A stretch of DNA of 64,000 bases from CBDCPI01 sp965220245 (GTDB lineage: Bacteria; Chloroflexota; Dehalococcoidia; Lucifugimonadales; UBA3495). The DNA lies in NCBI GenBank assembly GCA_965220245.1, contig CBDCPI010000011.1, positions 186,001 to 250,000 of the forward strand. The letters are read 5' to 3'. The position numbers and the translations under genes are program-made. Positions within the stretch are counted from its first letter, which is position 1; every line of letters begins with the position of its first letter. This document shows positions 8,631 to 19,689 of this stretch, one piece after another. The notes beneath the pieces are model-generated. The model was not told the DNA's origin, searched no databases, and was given only the letters and a program-made list of their open reading frames with translations.

Positions 8631-11600
8631 GCGAACTAGCGCGCGCGGAATTCGACAAGGCGCGCATTTTACAGACGACGCAGAACGACGCTGGCCGCAT
8701 CCGCCGAGGGGTCGCGGCAGCGCAACAGCGGTTGGTCCGAGCCGGAGTCCGATGGCCTTTCGAGCTTATGCAGAACGCTCACGACGCAGGGCCGCGTGAC
8801 GACAACCAGCGGGTTGAAATCGCTTTTGTCCTGCGCGATGAGCAGCTTTTAGTATCCCATACTGGAAAACCTTTTGTGGCACAGGAACTTGCCGCCCTGC
8901 TGTCCGGTGGGTCTAGCAAGGAATTTGGCAGTGAAGAGACCACTGGACGCTTTGGCACTGGATTCCTTGTGACGCACGCTCTGTCAACGCGAGTTGATGT
9001 GGACGGCGTGCTGAACACACAGGAAGATCCTGAAATTTTCCACATTGAACTTGAGCGCGACGGGGACGAGGATTCCATCGCAAAAAACATAGAGCGAGCC
9101 AACCAAGCTCTGGAAAGCGCGAAATCAGTTTCAGCAGCCGCCATTGCAGACAAACCTACCGCTTCGCTCGTATATCATCATGTTAATGGCGAGGTAGCCA
9201 AGCGTGGATTGAGCCGCTTGGAACAAGCGCTACCGTACCTTTATGCAACCTGCAGCAAACTCGGCGGTGTCCGTATCGAGCTATTCGAAGAGGTGTGGCT
9301 CTTTGACCCGGTGGCATCATGCGAGGGCACGATCGGAGATTTCATCATCAATGAAACTCATATCGCGATTTCATCATCTGATGCAACGAAGAACGTCTGA
9401 TGCAACGAAGAACGTCGTAGCAGTGCGCGTAGGCTATAAGGACGGTCAATCGGCCCTCCTTGCGGTGTTGGAACGTCGGGGCTTGGACGAGTATCAAGTT
9501 CCACTTCCCAGAGAAGATTTCTCCCGGATATTCGTAACCTTTCCTATAGCAGAGACCGACTTTTTGCCGTTCAACGTTATCTTGGATGGCAAATTTGCAC
9601 CTGACCAAGAGCGCGATGGTATTGCCATGCACGATGCTGACAAAGCATTGGTGGATGAAGCTCTTTCGGTATTTCCCGCCCTCGTTCAACACGCCGTGGA
9701 ATCAGGTTGGCTTGACGCCCATTACCTCGCCCACCTATCCGTTCCAGATAGACTATTGAGCGGCGAAAACGAAAGCGGCGAAATGGAATGGTGGCAGGAG
9801 GCACTTCTACGCGCAGCGGAACAAACCGCTGCCATGTCTATCGTGAACACTGAATCGGGCTTGCTACCTGCTCTGAGCCCTCAGGGCGGGCTGTCAGTAT
9901 CATTTCTCGTGCCGGCGATTGATGCGGACGCAACCGAGTGTGTAGATTACGATACCGTCCACCAGATCGCTGGTGCCATTGAGGTCCTCAACATTCCTAG
10001 CAAAGAAGTTGCCCGGTCATGGGGGGGAATAGCCCGTCAATGGGCTCATATTGGGGCACCGGTTGAGCGATTGGGGTTGGATGAACTGACCACTTGGCTC
10101 AAAGATAAGGCACATTCTGTTGACGACCTGCCCGTTCAAGGGGACAGCTTTGCGTGGTTGGCAAACCGGTTTTTGCTGGCGGCAGATATGAACGACCAAA
10201 ACGTTCGTGATCTGGTCGACGGTCTCTTGCCTGACCAGTACGGAAAATTCCGGAACACTGGGTCAGAATACCTTTTCAGCGATGGCGGGATCTCCGAGGA
10301 AATCAAGGACATATCCTCTGAGTTGGGTGAGGATATGCGCTCCAAACTTCTGCACAATGACATGGCAAGGGCTTTAGCAACTCCGGGTTTTGAGAAGGCG
10401 AACACGTTGATCCGAGGGTTGCTCGATAAAATGGACGACGGTGAATACACCGAATCCAAGGCAATCGATAAAGTGCTTGACAGCCTCGCAGCACGCCTGC
10501 CACATGACAGCGAGTTCGATGACGATACTGGGTTGTCCGCATTGCGTGCCTCGGCGCGGTTAGTAGCATACCTCGTGAGATGCGGTGATGATGCCAAGGT
10601 CAGGAGATGCCCCTTGCTGACTGCTGCCGGCAATGTGGTCCACCTTACCGGCAATCAGCAAATCCTAGCCCCGAAGCTGCATTGGCCAGAATCGGCACAG
10701 CCCTACTCAGGTCTCTACACGGGAAGGCGCCTGCTCTCTGATCGTTACTGTGATGATGGCGACCTTGCTCAAGCATTAGACGAGCTTATCGCGGTTCATC
10801 TCGTTATCGCGGCGCCTCTGTTTTACGGGAGGCGCGCAGAGATTGAGGATGTCAATTTGCTGCGGGAAATGTCGCGCGGTGCGCAGGATACCGCAGGAGT
10901 TACCGTCAGAGATGCTTCGTTTGGACAGATCGCGTTTCTGGCGACGGACCTAGTGAACCGTTGCGTTCAAGACATTGAGCTGGCCAAGCTACTGCTGGAT
11001 TTCGTTCTCAACGTGGCAGCGCGCGAGGATCAAAACTGGCGCAACACAGAAAGCGTGCTGGGCAATCGTTTGAGTGAAAGGGTCACCTTGTCCCTCTCGG
11101 GAGCGACATGGCCGTCAGAGCTAAAAGTTAGGGCATGGATACCAGTCCGCACGGCCGATGATGAGGGGAATGAGCGAATAACGCCAATGCCAGCGAATGA
11201 ATCGCACTTGCGAGATATCCTTGACTCGTCATGGCTGAAAGGAAACCGAGACGCGGTGGACTTGCTGCACCAGGCTTTTGGTTTCAGAGAGCTAACGCTG
11301 ATGCTGGACAGCTTGGATAGTGAAGTCGAGAACGATTTAGTTGAATTACTGCAGGACCCAGAACTCGTTAGAGTGGCTGCAAGCCACCCCGACGCTGTAA
11401 GGTTTGCGTCGGAACTGGAATCAGCAGACATCACACTGGACTCAGTACGCGAGTTCGTACAGGACATACGACAGCAAAGGCGTAAGACTCAAGATATTCA
11501 GGATCTTGGGTTTGGTGTTGAGAGTTTGGTGAAGGAGAGCTTGAAATTGGCTGGCTTCTCCATGCGTCGCACCGGTATTGGCTCCGATTTCGAGATCGCG

Positions 11601-12026
11601 ATGGAACTCGGCGACGTGGCTAACTTGCAAGTTACTAAGGACGAGCGAAGCTGGTTGGTGGAAGTAAAAGCCACCCGTGAGCAAAAGGTGGTCCGTATGT
11701 CGGATACCCAAGCCAAGACAGCCGCGAAGGAGAACGATCGGTACTTGCTTTGCGTCGTGCCGGTAGAACTTGAAAGTGACGCTCTGGATTTGGACAATGT
11801 TCTGGCTAGTATGAAGTTTGTGGCCGATGTAGGCGGCCGCGTGACCCCGCTGTGCGACAATTTGGGCGATTTCGAGGAACTGCGGGTCGACATTACGGCG
11901 GGCACATCGTCTGGTGTCCAGTTGGAAATCCCTCCCGGTCCGGCGCGGGTTCGGGTTAACCGTTCCGTTTGGGAAAACGACGGTTTCCCTCTTGATGATC
12001 TGGCTGAACACCTATTGTCACGATAA
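8627..12026 (+). pseudogene. Sacsin-like GHKL ATPase with DUF3883-like C-terminus, frame broken by a 19-bp duplication
   Basis: Strong ribosome binding site (GGAGG, 7 nt before ATG). The first frame (257 residues) has a GHKL/HSP90-type ATPase: ELMQNAHDA as N-box and GRFGTGFLVTHAL as lid motif, as in sacsin-like domains. At 9398 it meets TGA because a 19-bp unit is repeated exactly. The next frame resumes with VAVRVGYKDG and runs to 12026. Removing one copy rebuilds a single 1126-residue frame. The C-terminus (FEIAMELGD, WLVEVKATREQ) matches the DUF3883/NO VEIN-type domain, an E-x-K nuclease-like fold. Such ATPase-DUF3883 proteins occur in defence islands, and this one follows the restriction gene. 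It is either inactive or switchable. Confidence 0.8.
9379..9416 (+). repeat. Exact 19-bp tandem duplication causing a frameshift
   Basis: TGATGCAACGAAGAACGTC occurs twice head to tail (9379-9397 and 9398-9416) inside the ATPase gene. Nineteen is not a multiple of three, so the downstream reading frame is lost and the second copy begins with the TGA that terminates the first frame. Confidence 0.95.
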
Positions 12027-12202
12027 GCCTAAATCTGTCGGAAAATTAGCGTGGCGGTGGGCCTATTTTGACGATAGACAGAACCATCTTCGAGATGTGG
12101 CTGGGGGAGCTAACCGAGGCCATCGGCCCAAGTAGTAAGGCGTGACCGGGCGGAGGGACGCAAGGAGGGTGACGGTGGCCTCGTCACCGGCCTTCAGCTC
12201 GG

Positions 12203-14503
12203 TCACGCATCCTCCTGTCTCTGCCTCTCCCCCATCGCCATCCGGTAGCCGACGCGCGGCTCGGTGAAGATGTACGTGGGGTTGCCGGCGTCGTCGCCCA
12301 GCTTGCGGCGGAGGTTCTTCACGGCGGTGCGCACCGGCCGCGAGTCGCCGGAGCTGCCCCAGGCCCCAGACCCGTTGCAGCAGATGGTCATGGGTCAATA
12401 CCAGACCGGCGTGGACCGAAAGCTCGACCAGCAACTGGTGCTCGATGGCGGTCAACCGGACCGGACGGCCGGCAAGGCTCACCCTGCGCTCGGGCCGGGC
12501 GGCGGCCCCCCGCCGGCGCAGGGCCGCCCTGATCCGCGCCGCCAGCTCCGTGGGCGAGAAGGGCTTGACCACGTAGTCGGCGGCCCCGGTATCGAAGGCC
12601 CTGGCGATAACGTCGTCCTGGCCGTACACCGACAGGAAGATGACCGGCACGTCGGCAATATCGAAAATGCCCTGCATCAGCTCGATCCCGTCGGTCCCCG
12701 GCAGCATCAGGTCGAGCAGCACCAGGTGGAGCTTCTCCTCCTCTATGAGGCGGTACACCTCCTCCGGGTCGGCGGTCACTACCGGCGCATAGCCCAACTT
12801 GGAGAGGGCGTCGCGGACGTACCGGAGCGCCTGGGGGTCGTCGTCCACGATGAGAATGCGCTGCTGTCCACGCTCCGACCCCCTGCGGCGGGCGGAGCGG
12901 GCGGGTCCGGCGGCCGCGTCAGTCCCGGCCTCCACGACCACCGGAATCGTAAAGGTGAACCGCGCTCCCAGGCCTTCACCGTCGCTCTCGGCCCAGATGC
13001 GGCCCCCGTGGGCCTCCACGATCCCCTTGCAGATGGCCAAGCCCAGCCCCCGAACCCCCAGAACCGCGCCCCTGGTCCTCCTCGCCGCTCCGGGAGAACT
13101 TCCGGAACAGGTGGGGCAGGCGCTCGGCCGACACGCCCCGGCCCTCGTCTATGACGGACACCGCGACGTGAATGTCCTCCCGCACGGCAGTCACCCGGAT
13201 GGCGGAGGACTCCGGCGAGTGCCCGGCGGCGTTGGCGAGGAGGTTGCCCAGGACCTGGACGATGCGCCGCCGGTCCGCCATGACCCAGGGCAGGTCCGGC
13301 GGCAGGTCGATGCGGAGCGGGTTCCCGCCCCCGGCGCTCAGGAAGGCGTTCCTGGCCTCGTCCACCATGACGGCCAGCTCCGCCGGTCCGGGGCGACCGG
13401 CAGCGTGCCCGTCTCGATGCGCGCCACGTCCAGCAGGTCGCTGATCAGGCTGCGCATCCGGCTGGCCTCCCGTTGGATGATCCGGTGGAACTGGCGCATC
13501 TCGGCGGGATCCAGGTCGGGCTCGTCGTCCAGCAGGGTGGCTGCGAAGCCCCGTATGGAGGCCAGCGGCGTTTGCAGCTCGTGGCTGACCATGCCCAGGA
13601 ACTCGGCCCGCAGCCGTTCCAGGTCCTCCAGGGGCGTCAGGTCCTGTAGGGTCACCACCACGGACTCGACCCGGCCCTCCTCCGAGTAGATGGGCGTGGC
13701 GTTGACCAGGGTGGTGACGCTCCGCCCGTCAGGGATCTGGATGACGATCTCCTCGGCGCGCACTGTCTCCCCGGCGCGCAGCGCCTGGGCCAAGGGGAAC
13801 TCCTCCAGGGAGATCTCCCGCCCGTCGGCCCGCCGGAAGGTCAGCACGCCCAGGAGCTGCTCCAGGGGGCGGCCCGGCGTATGCAGGTCGTTGAAGATCC
13901 TTCTCGCCTCCCGGTTCAGCGACGCCAACGCCCCGGTGGTGGCGTCGAACACCAGGACGCCCACCGGCGAGGTGTTGATCAGGGCCTCCAGGTCGGCCCG
14001 ACCGCCAGCGTCGCCTGGGAGGCGAACATCACCAGCGTCTCCTCGTCTTCCCGGGTGAACTCCCGGCCGCCCTCCTTCTCGGCCACGTAGAGATTACCCA
14101 CGTGCTTGCCCCGGTGCCGCATCGGCGCGCCCAGCAGGGTCTTGATCGGCAGGTCGGGAAAGCCCAGCGACCGCATCTGGCTGGCGACGTCCCCGAATCT
14201 CAGGGAGCCGTGAATCGAGCTGAAGTACTCGAAGAGCGCCGGACCCTCCGGCAGGTCCAACATCCGCTGCTGCTCTTCGGGAGGCAGGCCGGAGGTGATG
14301 AACTCCATCGGTTGCCCCGATTCGTCGAAGGCCGTAATCCCGCCGAACCGGGCGTCGGTCAGCGACCGGGCGGTGTCCATGACCTCCTGCAGCACCGTGT
14401 CCGGATCCAGGCTCTCGTTAACGCGGAGGCTGGCCTCGCTCAACCGGGTCAGCCGCTCTCTTAGCTCCGTTATCTCCCGCCGGTGCTCGTCGGCTTCCTG
14501 CAT
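12203..14503 (-). pseudogene. Hybrid GAF-PAS-histidine kinase-response regulator, four lesions
   Basis: Read from 14503 downwards: a GAF domain (174 residues), a PAS domain, HisKA with the H-box FLGMVSHELQTPL, HATPase with GLGLAICKGIVEAHGG, a receiver with ILIVDDD and LLDLMLPG, and an OmpR-type winged helix ending in EPRVGYRM. The pieces lie in different frames. Frame changes fall near 14000 (with about a dozen residues missing between GAF and PAS), 13390, 13050 and 12370. The three later breaks look like single-base changes, the first like a deletion. An intact gene would encode a fused sensor-transcription factor. With four breaks it is a pseudogene unless the assembly is faulty. Confidence 0.8.
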
Positions 14504-15031
14504 CTGCCCTCCCGGACCCGGACTGCGGACGCCCCTGGCCCGCGGGTGTCACGGGTACCAATTGTACCGGATCGGCCAAATCATCACAATACGTCACGGC
14601 AATAGGGATTGATAATCACATTTATCTCACACGCATCGTCTAAAATGTACAGGGCTGGAGCGCCGTCCGATGTCACCTGCCCGGAGTGCTTGGCCTATGT
14701 CCGCCCGTTAGAGGGGTTGTATTGGTCTGTCTTCCGCATAGGATACAAGTTGCAGCAGCGTCAGAGAGCGTCCCGGCGGTATCCGCCGCCGTAAGGACGC
14801 ACCTCGACGAACGCAATCTAACCCCACTTCCCGACGAATATCGTTATGAGATAGTCCCCCAACCCCGGCTGTCCCCTTCCTTCGCACCGTCTACCTCCCC
14901 CGTAGTTCCGCTTGCCCGGAGCTCCCGTTCCTGAACGCGTACGGGCAGACCGGGCGGTTTCCCTTTGCCTTCCGGGCAACGTCCCTGCCCGCCATCCAGC
15001 CTTTGCAACTGCCTAAAGTGAGGTTAGCACC
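14504..15031. other. Gap without a recognisable gene
   Basis: Only short unsupported frames on either strand; no tRNA, terminator or repeat seen. It separates the kinase pseudogene from the divergently oriented secreted-protein pseudogene and probably carries both promoters, though no convincing -10/-35 pair stands out. Confidence 0.4.
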
Positions 15032-17304
15032 GTGAAACGCCAACTGTCCTTTGCCGTTCTTGCCGCCCTGGGAGCCTTCGCGCTCGTCGTTCTCGCCGGC
15101 GTCCCATTGGCCTACTAGGCCCAGGCCCAGGCGTCGCCGTCGGTGGCGGTCAGCCTCTCCTCCGACACCGTGGAGGAGGGATCGGCTATCGCCGTCACGA
15201 TGAGCTTCAGCGGCCTGGAGTCCGACGCCGACACCGCAACCAAGGATTACGTCTTCCGGGCCGACGTGGCGGACTCGGAGGACGGGGACGCCAACGAATG
15301 CGAGGACCAGGCGGGCGGCTACGGCCTGGGCGTGGACCGCTACATGTGGCAGGTGGACGAGGACCCCGAAGTCCGCACCGGGAGCGTCTCCGCCGACTGT
15401 CCGGCCGGCGACTACACCCTTCGGGCCAGCATCTCCTCCGCCGAAGGCGCGGAGCTGGCCTCGGCGAGGGCGAGCTTTACCGTGACGGCACCGGCCCCGG
15501 AACCTACGCCGGAGCCCACGCCCGAACCTACGCCGGACCAGGAAGACCCTGACCCGTCGGTGGCCCTGACCCTCTCCCCGGCCGGCTTCGCGCCGTGGAA
15601 CACCGAAATCAGCGTCACCATGCTCTTCGGCGGTCTGAAGGCCGACTCCGACCGGGGCACCACCGACTACATCTTCCGGGCCGACGTGGTGGACGCCGCC
15701 GCCTGCGAGGGCGACGGCCTGGGCATCGACCGCTACATGTACCAGGTGGACGAGGACCCGGAGACCCGCAGCGGAACCATCGCCGCCGGCTGCCCCATCG
15801 GCGGCTACACCATCGAGGCCAGCATCGCCACCGAGGCCGATGGCGTGGTGGCCTCGACCAGCGCCGAGTTCTCGATATTCGGGCCCAGCATCGGCCTGGT
15901 CATTCCTCCCACCGAGCAGGGCGCCGGCAGTGTCCTGACCCTGAGCTTCGGGTTTCTGGCCCCGGACGCCGACGCCGACACCACCGACTACATCTTCCGG
16001 GCCGACGTGGTGTACGCCGACGCCTGCGAGGGCGACGGCCTGGGCGTGGACCGCTATATGTACCAGGTGGACGAGGACCCCGAGACCCACACCGGGACCA
16101 TCTCCGCCGACTGTCCGGCGGGCGACTACACCCTGCAAGCGAGCATATCGTCGCCCGACGGCGTGGAGCTGGCCTCGACGAGGGCGAGCTTCAGCGTGGC
16201 GGAGCCGGAAGAAGAGGAGGACGATTCGGCGGAGCAGCAGACTGCGCCAGCCTTACATGCCAAAGTGTTAGTCACCGAGACGGTCCACGAGCCTCAGGGA
16301 GGGGTCATCGTAGGCGTCAGGGTCAGGACGGACTCCTACGCCGAACCGCAAGGGTCTTTAACCTTGACCGTGGCAACCAACTCGCTTACGGCGAACGCCA
16401 GGACCGACTACCTTCCGTTAAACGAAACGGTAACGTTCAGCCCTGCCGATTTCTTTGGTTACTATGACAGCGACAGCGACAGCGGGTTCTACGAGGCTAT
16501 CAAGTACGTAGCGCGATTCAGGATCGTGGACGACAATACGCCCGAAAGTGACGAACAATTTTTCATACTGATGACGAAATCGGCATCCGCCCCGGCGAGT
16601 GCGACCACGCTGGGGGCGTTTGTCACCATCAAGGACGGTGACGAGCCGCGGGACGCCACCAGCAACCGGCAACCCAGCGTTACGTCCGCAATCTATGACG
16701 CCGACGAGGACGCGGTGGTCCTGAAATGGGCCGCCGGCAGCGACACCCAGGGCCTGACCGGCTACAGGATAGAGCGCTCCGCGCCAGGCGGCGCGACCGA
16801 GCTTACTCACGCCGACCTGAAAGGTGACGACCGGCCAGCGGTCGGGTCCGGCATATTAACCTGGAACGACACGACCGTTCCGGCCTCCTCTTTGGTGCTC
16901 TACCGCGTCTGGGCAGTGTTCAGCGACGGCAGCGAGGTGGCGTCCTACGCCTTCCCGGCCACCATGGACCGGGGCATCGTCAGGGCGAGGGCGACTCTCG
17001 AGGGCAGTAACGTCAGGTACGACGTCAGCTGGACTGAGGCCGCCTACCCTCTCGGCGATGGCAGCCTCCACTACGGCGTGTGCCCCGAAGGTTACAAGGT
17101 CTACCGAGATGTATACCCGGGCGAGAGAGTTCTTTGGGATGTATTACCCATTCTGATACGGACCTGGATAGACGTACCTTCGCTTTTACTGATAGCGGTT
17201 TCCTTGGGAGTAGAGGAGATGAAATACCTTTCCGTATCACGTGCGGGGGCGATAGCGGAACCACCGGCCTGCTCATCGGGGAGGACACCGCGACCGTCCA
17301 GTAA
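15032..17304 (+). pseudogene. Secreted multi-repeat surface protein with amber codon in the signal peptide and a late frameshift
   Basis: From GTG 15032 the frame reads a signal peptide (MKRQLSF, hydrophobic core to PLAY), then TAG at 15116-15118, then AQAQASPSVAVSL and a long open frame. There are three Ig-like repeats of about 105 residues, each with a core like YIFRADVV, CEGDGLG(I/V)DRYMYQVDEDP and a CPxGxYT strand. A Calx-beta-like segment (NTPESDEQFF) and a fibronectin type III-like segment (YRIERSAPGG) follow. Near 17115 the frame shifts: the frame ending at 17304 continues sensibly (SSLGCITHSDTDLDRRTFAF), while the other becomes nonsense to 17338. Two lesions make this a likely pseudogene of an adhesin-like exported protein. 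Confidence 0.7.
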
Positions 17305-17373
17305 GAGGTCGCGGACTGCCATGCCGCTTTCCGCCTGAACATGTAGAGCGTCTCACACAGAAAAGGAGCGAAA

Positions 17374-18639
17374 ATGCCGAGGTCCATCATCAGCCCGGTC
17401 GCCGGCGTGATGCTCGCCGTAGTCTTGACCGGATGCTCACTCTTCCAGTCTTCCGATGGGCAGCCCGCCGGGGCTGACGCTCCTACGCGGTCAGCCGGTA
17501 CCGCTCCGAGTCCCAATTTCACCACGACGCCTGCCGTCGCCCCAGCCCCGGCGGACACGCCCACGGGCGCTCCCGCCGCCACCCTGGCTGACACAGCTTA
17601 TGAAGGGCTGCTGGGAACCATTCCCGACACGCCCGAACTGCGGCGGGAGGTATACATCAATGATTACGCTCTGGTCCGCCAGATTTTCGACATCCCCCTG
17701 CCTGGGCCGGGGGACGACGAGGATGCGCTGGCGGAATTCTACGAGCGGCTTCCTCCAACAGGATTCGAGGGGGAGGCTGACGATCCTCCGGTCAGGGGGT
17801 TTGGGGCTATTTCATTCTTCGGCCCGTTCAACCGATTCAGGAACATTACGGCTGAGAATCTCCAACATCTTGCCTTCGACGTGCGGAGCATGGACCAGAG
17901 CATTGTAGCCTTTGCGCTCCCCGCCACCCTGGATGTAGTCCGGGGCCGCTTCGATCCCCAGGCTACCGGCAAGGCCCTGGAGTCCTGCTCCGAGTGCGAA
18001 CCGCCCAGCCGGGAGGAGTACGGGGGCGTCTCCTACTATAGCTGGGGCGGGGACTATGCCGACAATCCGCAACTGAGATTCGCGCCCCCGGCCTTCGACG
18101 AGATTGGCAGAGGAGGGCGTATCGCAGTCCTGGACGAGTACGTATTCCGCACCCTTGGTACGTCTGATATGAAGGCATTGATAGACGCTGGCCTGAACGG
18201 GGGCGCTTCCTTGGCGGACGTGGAGGAGTTCCGGCTTCTGGCAGGCGGGATGTCCCGGCTGGGGGCCTACACCATGCTCTTGAGCGATGACGTTGAGGTC
18301 TGGGATGCGGCTAGCTATGCCGCGAAGGGGGGTCCCTGGCTAAGTCCCTACGAGGCGTTTGCCACCGGCGCAGGCAAGGATGAGAACGGGCACTATATGG
18401 CCCTTGTGCTGGTTCACGCCGCCGACGCCTCTGCGGAAGAGAACGTGGGACTGCTGCGCCGGATCATCGAGGAGGAAGGCTCGGTCCTCGGCGACACCCT
18501 ATGGTCAGATTACATCGACGTTGGGAGATCGGAAATCCACGCCGAGGGACGTGTGCTGCGGGCCAAACTCAGAGGCGGGTTCGCCAACAATTGGCGTGAT
18601 TGGGTGATCCAGCGTGACGGCCTCATATTGCACGAATAG
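17374..18639 (+). CDS. Lipoprotein of unknown function
   Basis: 421 residues, starting after a GGAG-type ribosome binding site. It has a lipoprotein signal (hydrophobic segment ending LTGC, Cys21), then a Pro/Ala/Thr-rich linker to about residue 70 typical of surface-tethered proteins, then a globular domain of about 340 residues rich in acidic and aromatic residues with no motif I recognise. One CSECEPP segment has two close cysteines. It lies 70 bp after the secreted-repeat pseudogene in the same orientation. Its envelope location is well supported; its function is unknown. Confidence 0.75.
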   Translation: MPRSIISPVAGVMLAVVLTGCSLFQSSDGQPAGADAPTRSAGTAPSPNFTTTPAVAPAPADTPTGAPAATLADTAYEGLLGTIPDTPELRREVYINDYALVRQIFDIPLPGPGDDEDALAEFYERLPPTGFEGEADDPPVRGFGAISFFGPFNRFRNITAENLQHLAFDVRSMDQSIVAFALPATLDVVRGRFDPQATGKALESCSECEPPSREEYGGVSYYSWGGDYADNPQLRFAPPAFDEIGRGGRIAVLDEYVFRTLGTSDMKALIDAGLNGGASLADVEEFRLLAGGMSRLGAYTMLLSDDVEVWDAASYAAKGGPWLSPYEAFATGAGKDENGHYMALVLVHAADASAEENVGLLRRIIEEEGSVLGDTLWSDYIDVGRSEIHAEGRVLRAKLRGGFANNWRDWVIQRDGLILHE

Positions 18640-18854
18640 AAACCGGCCTCCCGCCCACGGTAATTCCGGGCAACAAAAAGAGCCCGCATACCTGGCGGGA
18701 TAGGGGGAGGGCGATGGCTTCCCATAGGGTGGATTCGCCTAGGCCCTAGGGATGGACAGACAGCAGGCGCTTGCGCTCCGCGTATGCCGAAGGGCTTGGA
18801 CGTTGCCATTCGGGGAGAGGGCTCTGCGAATCGTTCTCTGGAAGGACCGGCTCG

Positions 18855-19106
18855 ATGCCGAGACAACGCATACACCACAGCAGAATGGTCTACGACTTCC
18901 CCGACGACTTCCCGCAGCGGCTGGAGCGGTTCTAGGAGGAATCCGGCCTTTCGTGGGCAGAGCTGGCCCGCCGCCTCGACACCGACCCCGAAACCGTGAG
19001 GCGCTGGAGGGACAAGGGGGTGCGGCCCAGTGCGCATCACTTTGCCGCGCCCCTGGTGCTCAACCAACACATCCGTCGGCGCCCGCCGACGGAGGAAGCA
19101 GGCGAG
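18855..19106 (+). pseudogene. Small HTH protein with an in-frame amber codon
   Basis: The frame from ATG 18855 reads MVYDFPDDFPQRLERF, then TAG (18933-18935), then EESGLSWAELARRLDTDPET and a recognition-helix-like TVRRWRDKGVRP. The segment across the TAG matches small XRE-type proteins in which Gln stands at this place (RFQEESGLSW), so CAG to TAG is the simplest change. Past HHF the usual C-terminus is lost and the frame runs straight into the next HTH gene. Probably inactive. Confidence 0.55.
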
Positions 19107-19357
19107 ATGAGACGCAAGCGTCCCGCGCGCCCCAGGGTGCTACTCAACCGGGACGCGGTGTGGGGTTGCTGGACCAGCTGGGCATCTCCCAGAACGAACT
19201 GGCCCGCCGGTGTGGGCTTTCGCCGGGCTACCTGTCCCTGCTGATGGCCGGCAAGCGCAGTCCCTCGCCGCCCACCCGGCGGCGGCTGATGCAAGCCCTG
19301 GGAGTGAGCGAGTTCGACGACCTGTTCATCTGGGAAACCGGCGAAGACCAGCGTTGA
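19107..19357 (+). pseudogene. Small XRE-family protein, frameshifted
   Basis: It begins MRRKRPARPRVLLNRDAV, then needs a one-base shift near 19157 to continue as GLLDQLGISQNELARRCG and LSPGYLSLLMAGKRSPSP, a full XRE helix-turn-helix, ending FDDLFIWETGEDQR at 19357. Without the shift the frame becomes nonsense. It follows another broken HTH gene and is followed by a strong terminator. Confidence 0.6.
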
Positions 19358-19422
19358 CGCACCCGCATAAACCCGCATAGGCGGAGTGCCGGAAACGCAA
19401 TAAAGCCCCAAACATGGGCCGT

Positions 19423-19460
19423 CAGGGGCAGCCATCGCATTCAGGCGATGGCTGCCCCTG
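19423..19460. terminator. 16-bp perfect stem-loop terminator
   Basis: CAGGGGCAGCCATCGC (19423-19438) pairs perfectly with GCGATGGCTGCCCCTG (19445-19460) around a 6-nt loop, followed by TGTCTTT. It lies 65 bp after the HTH pseudogenes. The remaining sequence to 19689 holds no recognisable gene. Confidence 0.8.
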
Positions 19461-19689
19461 TGTCTTTGCGGTCCAACGTCCCGCGCCCACCAACTCCCTC
19501 TCACGGTCCTGCTCGGCAGTAAGCGTCCATTCGAAGAGGTAAAGGGTTGGGGGCTTGGGTTTGCCCTGGCCCACCGGCGCCGCGACGGTTCCCAAGCCGA
19601 AACTATCAGGACCGCCGGTGGGAGTCTCGCATCCGGTAGAGGGGAACGCTCTTGGCCTTGCGCCCGTGGCCGCTGCTCTCTGCCCGCGC

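Noticed and set aside
15143..17338. Reading the secreted protein as an intact cytoplasmic gene starting at GTG 15143
   Set aside because: It would begin just after a perfect signal peptide interrupted by TAG and end in a nonsense tail, so a broken exported protein fits better.
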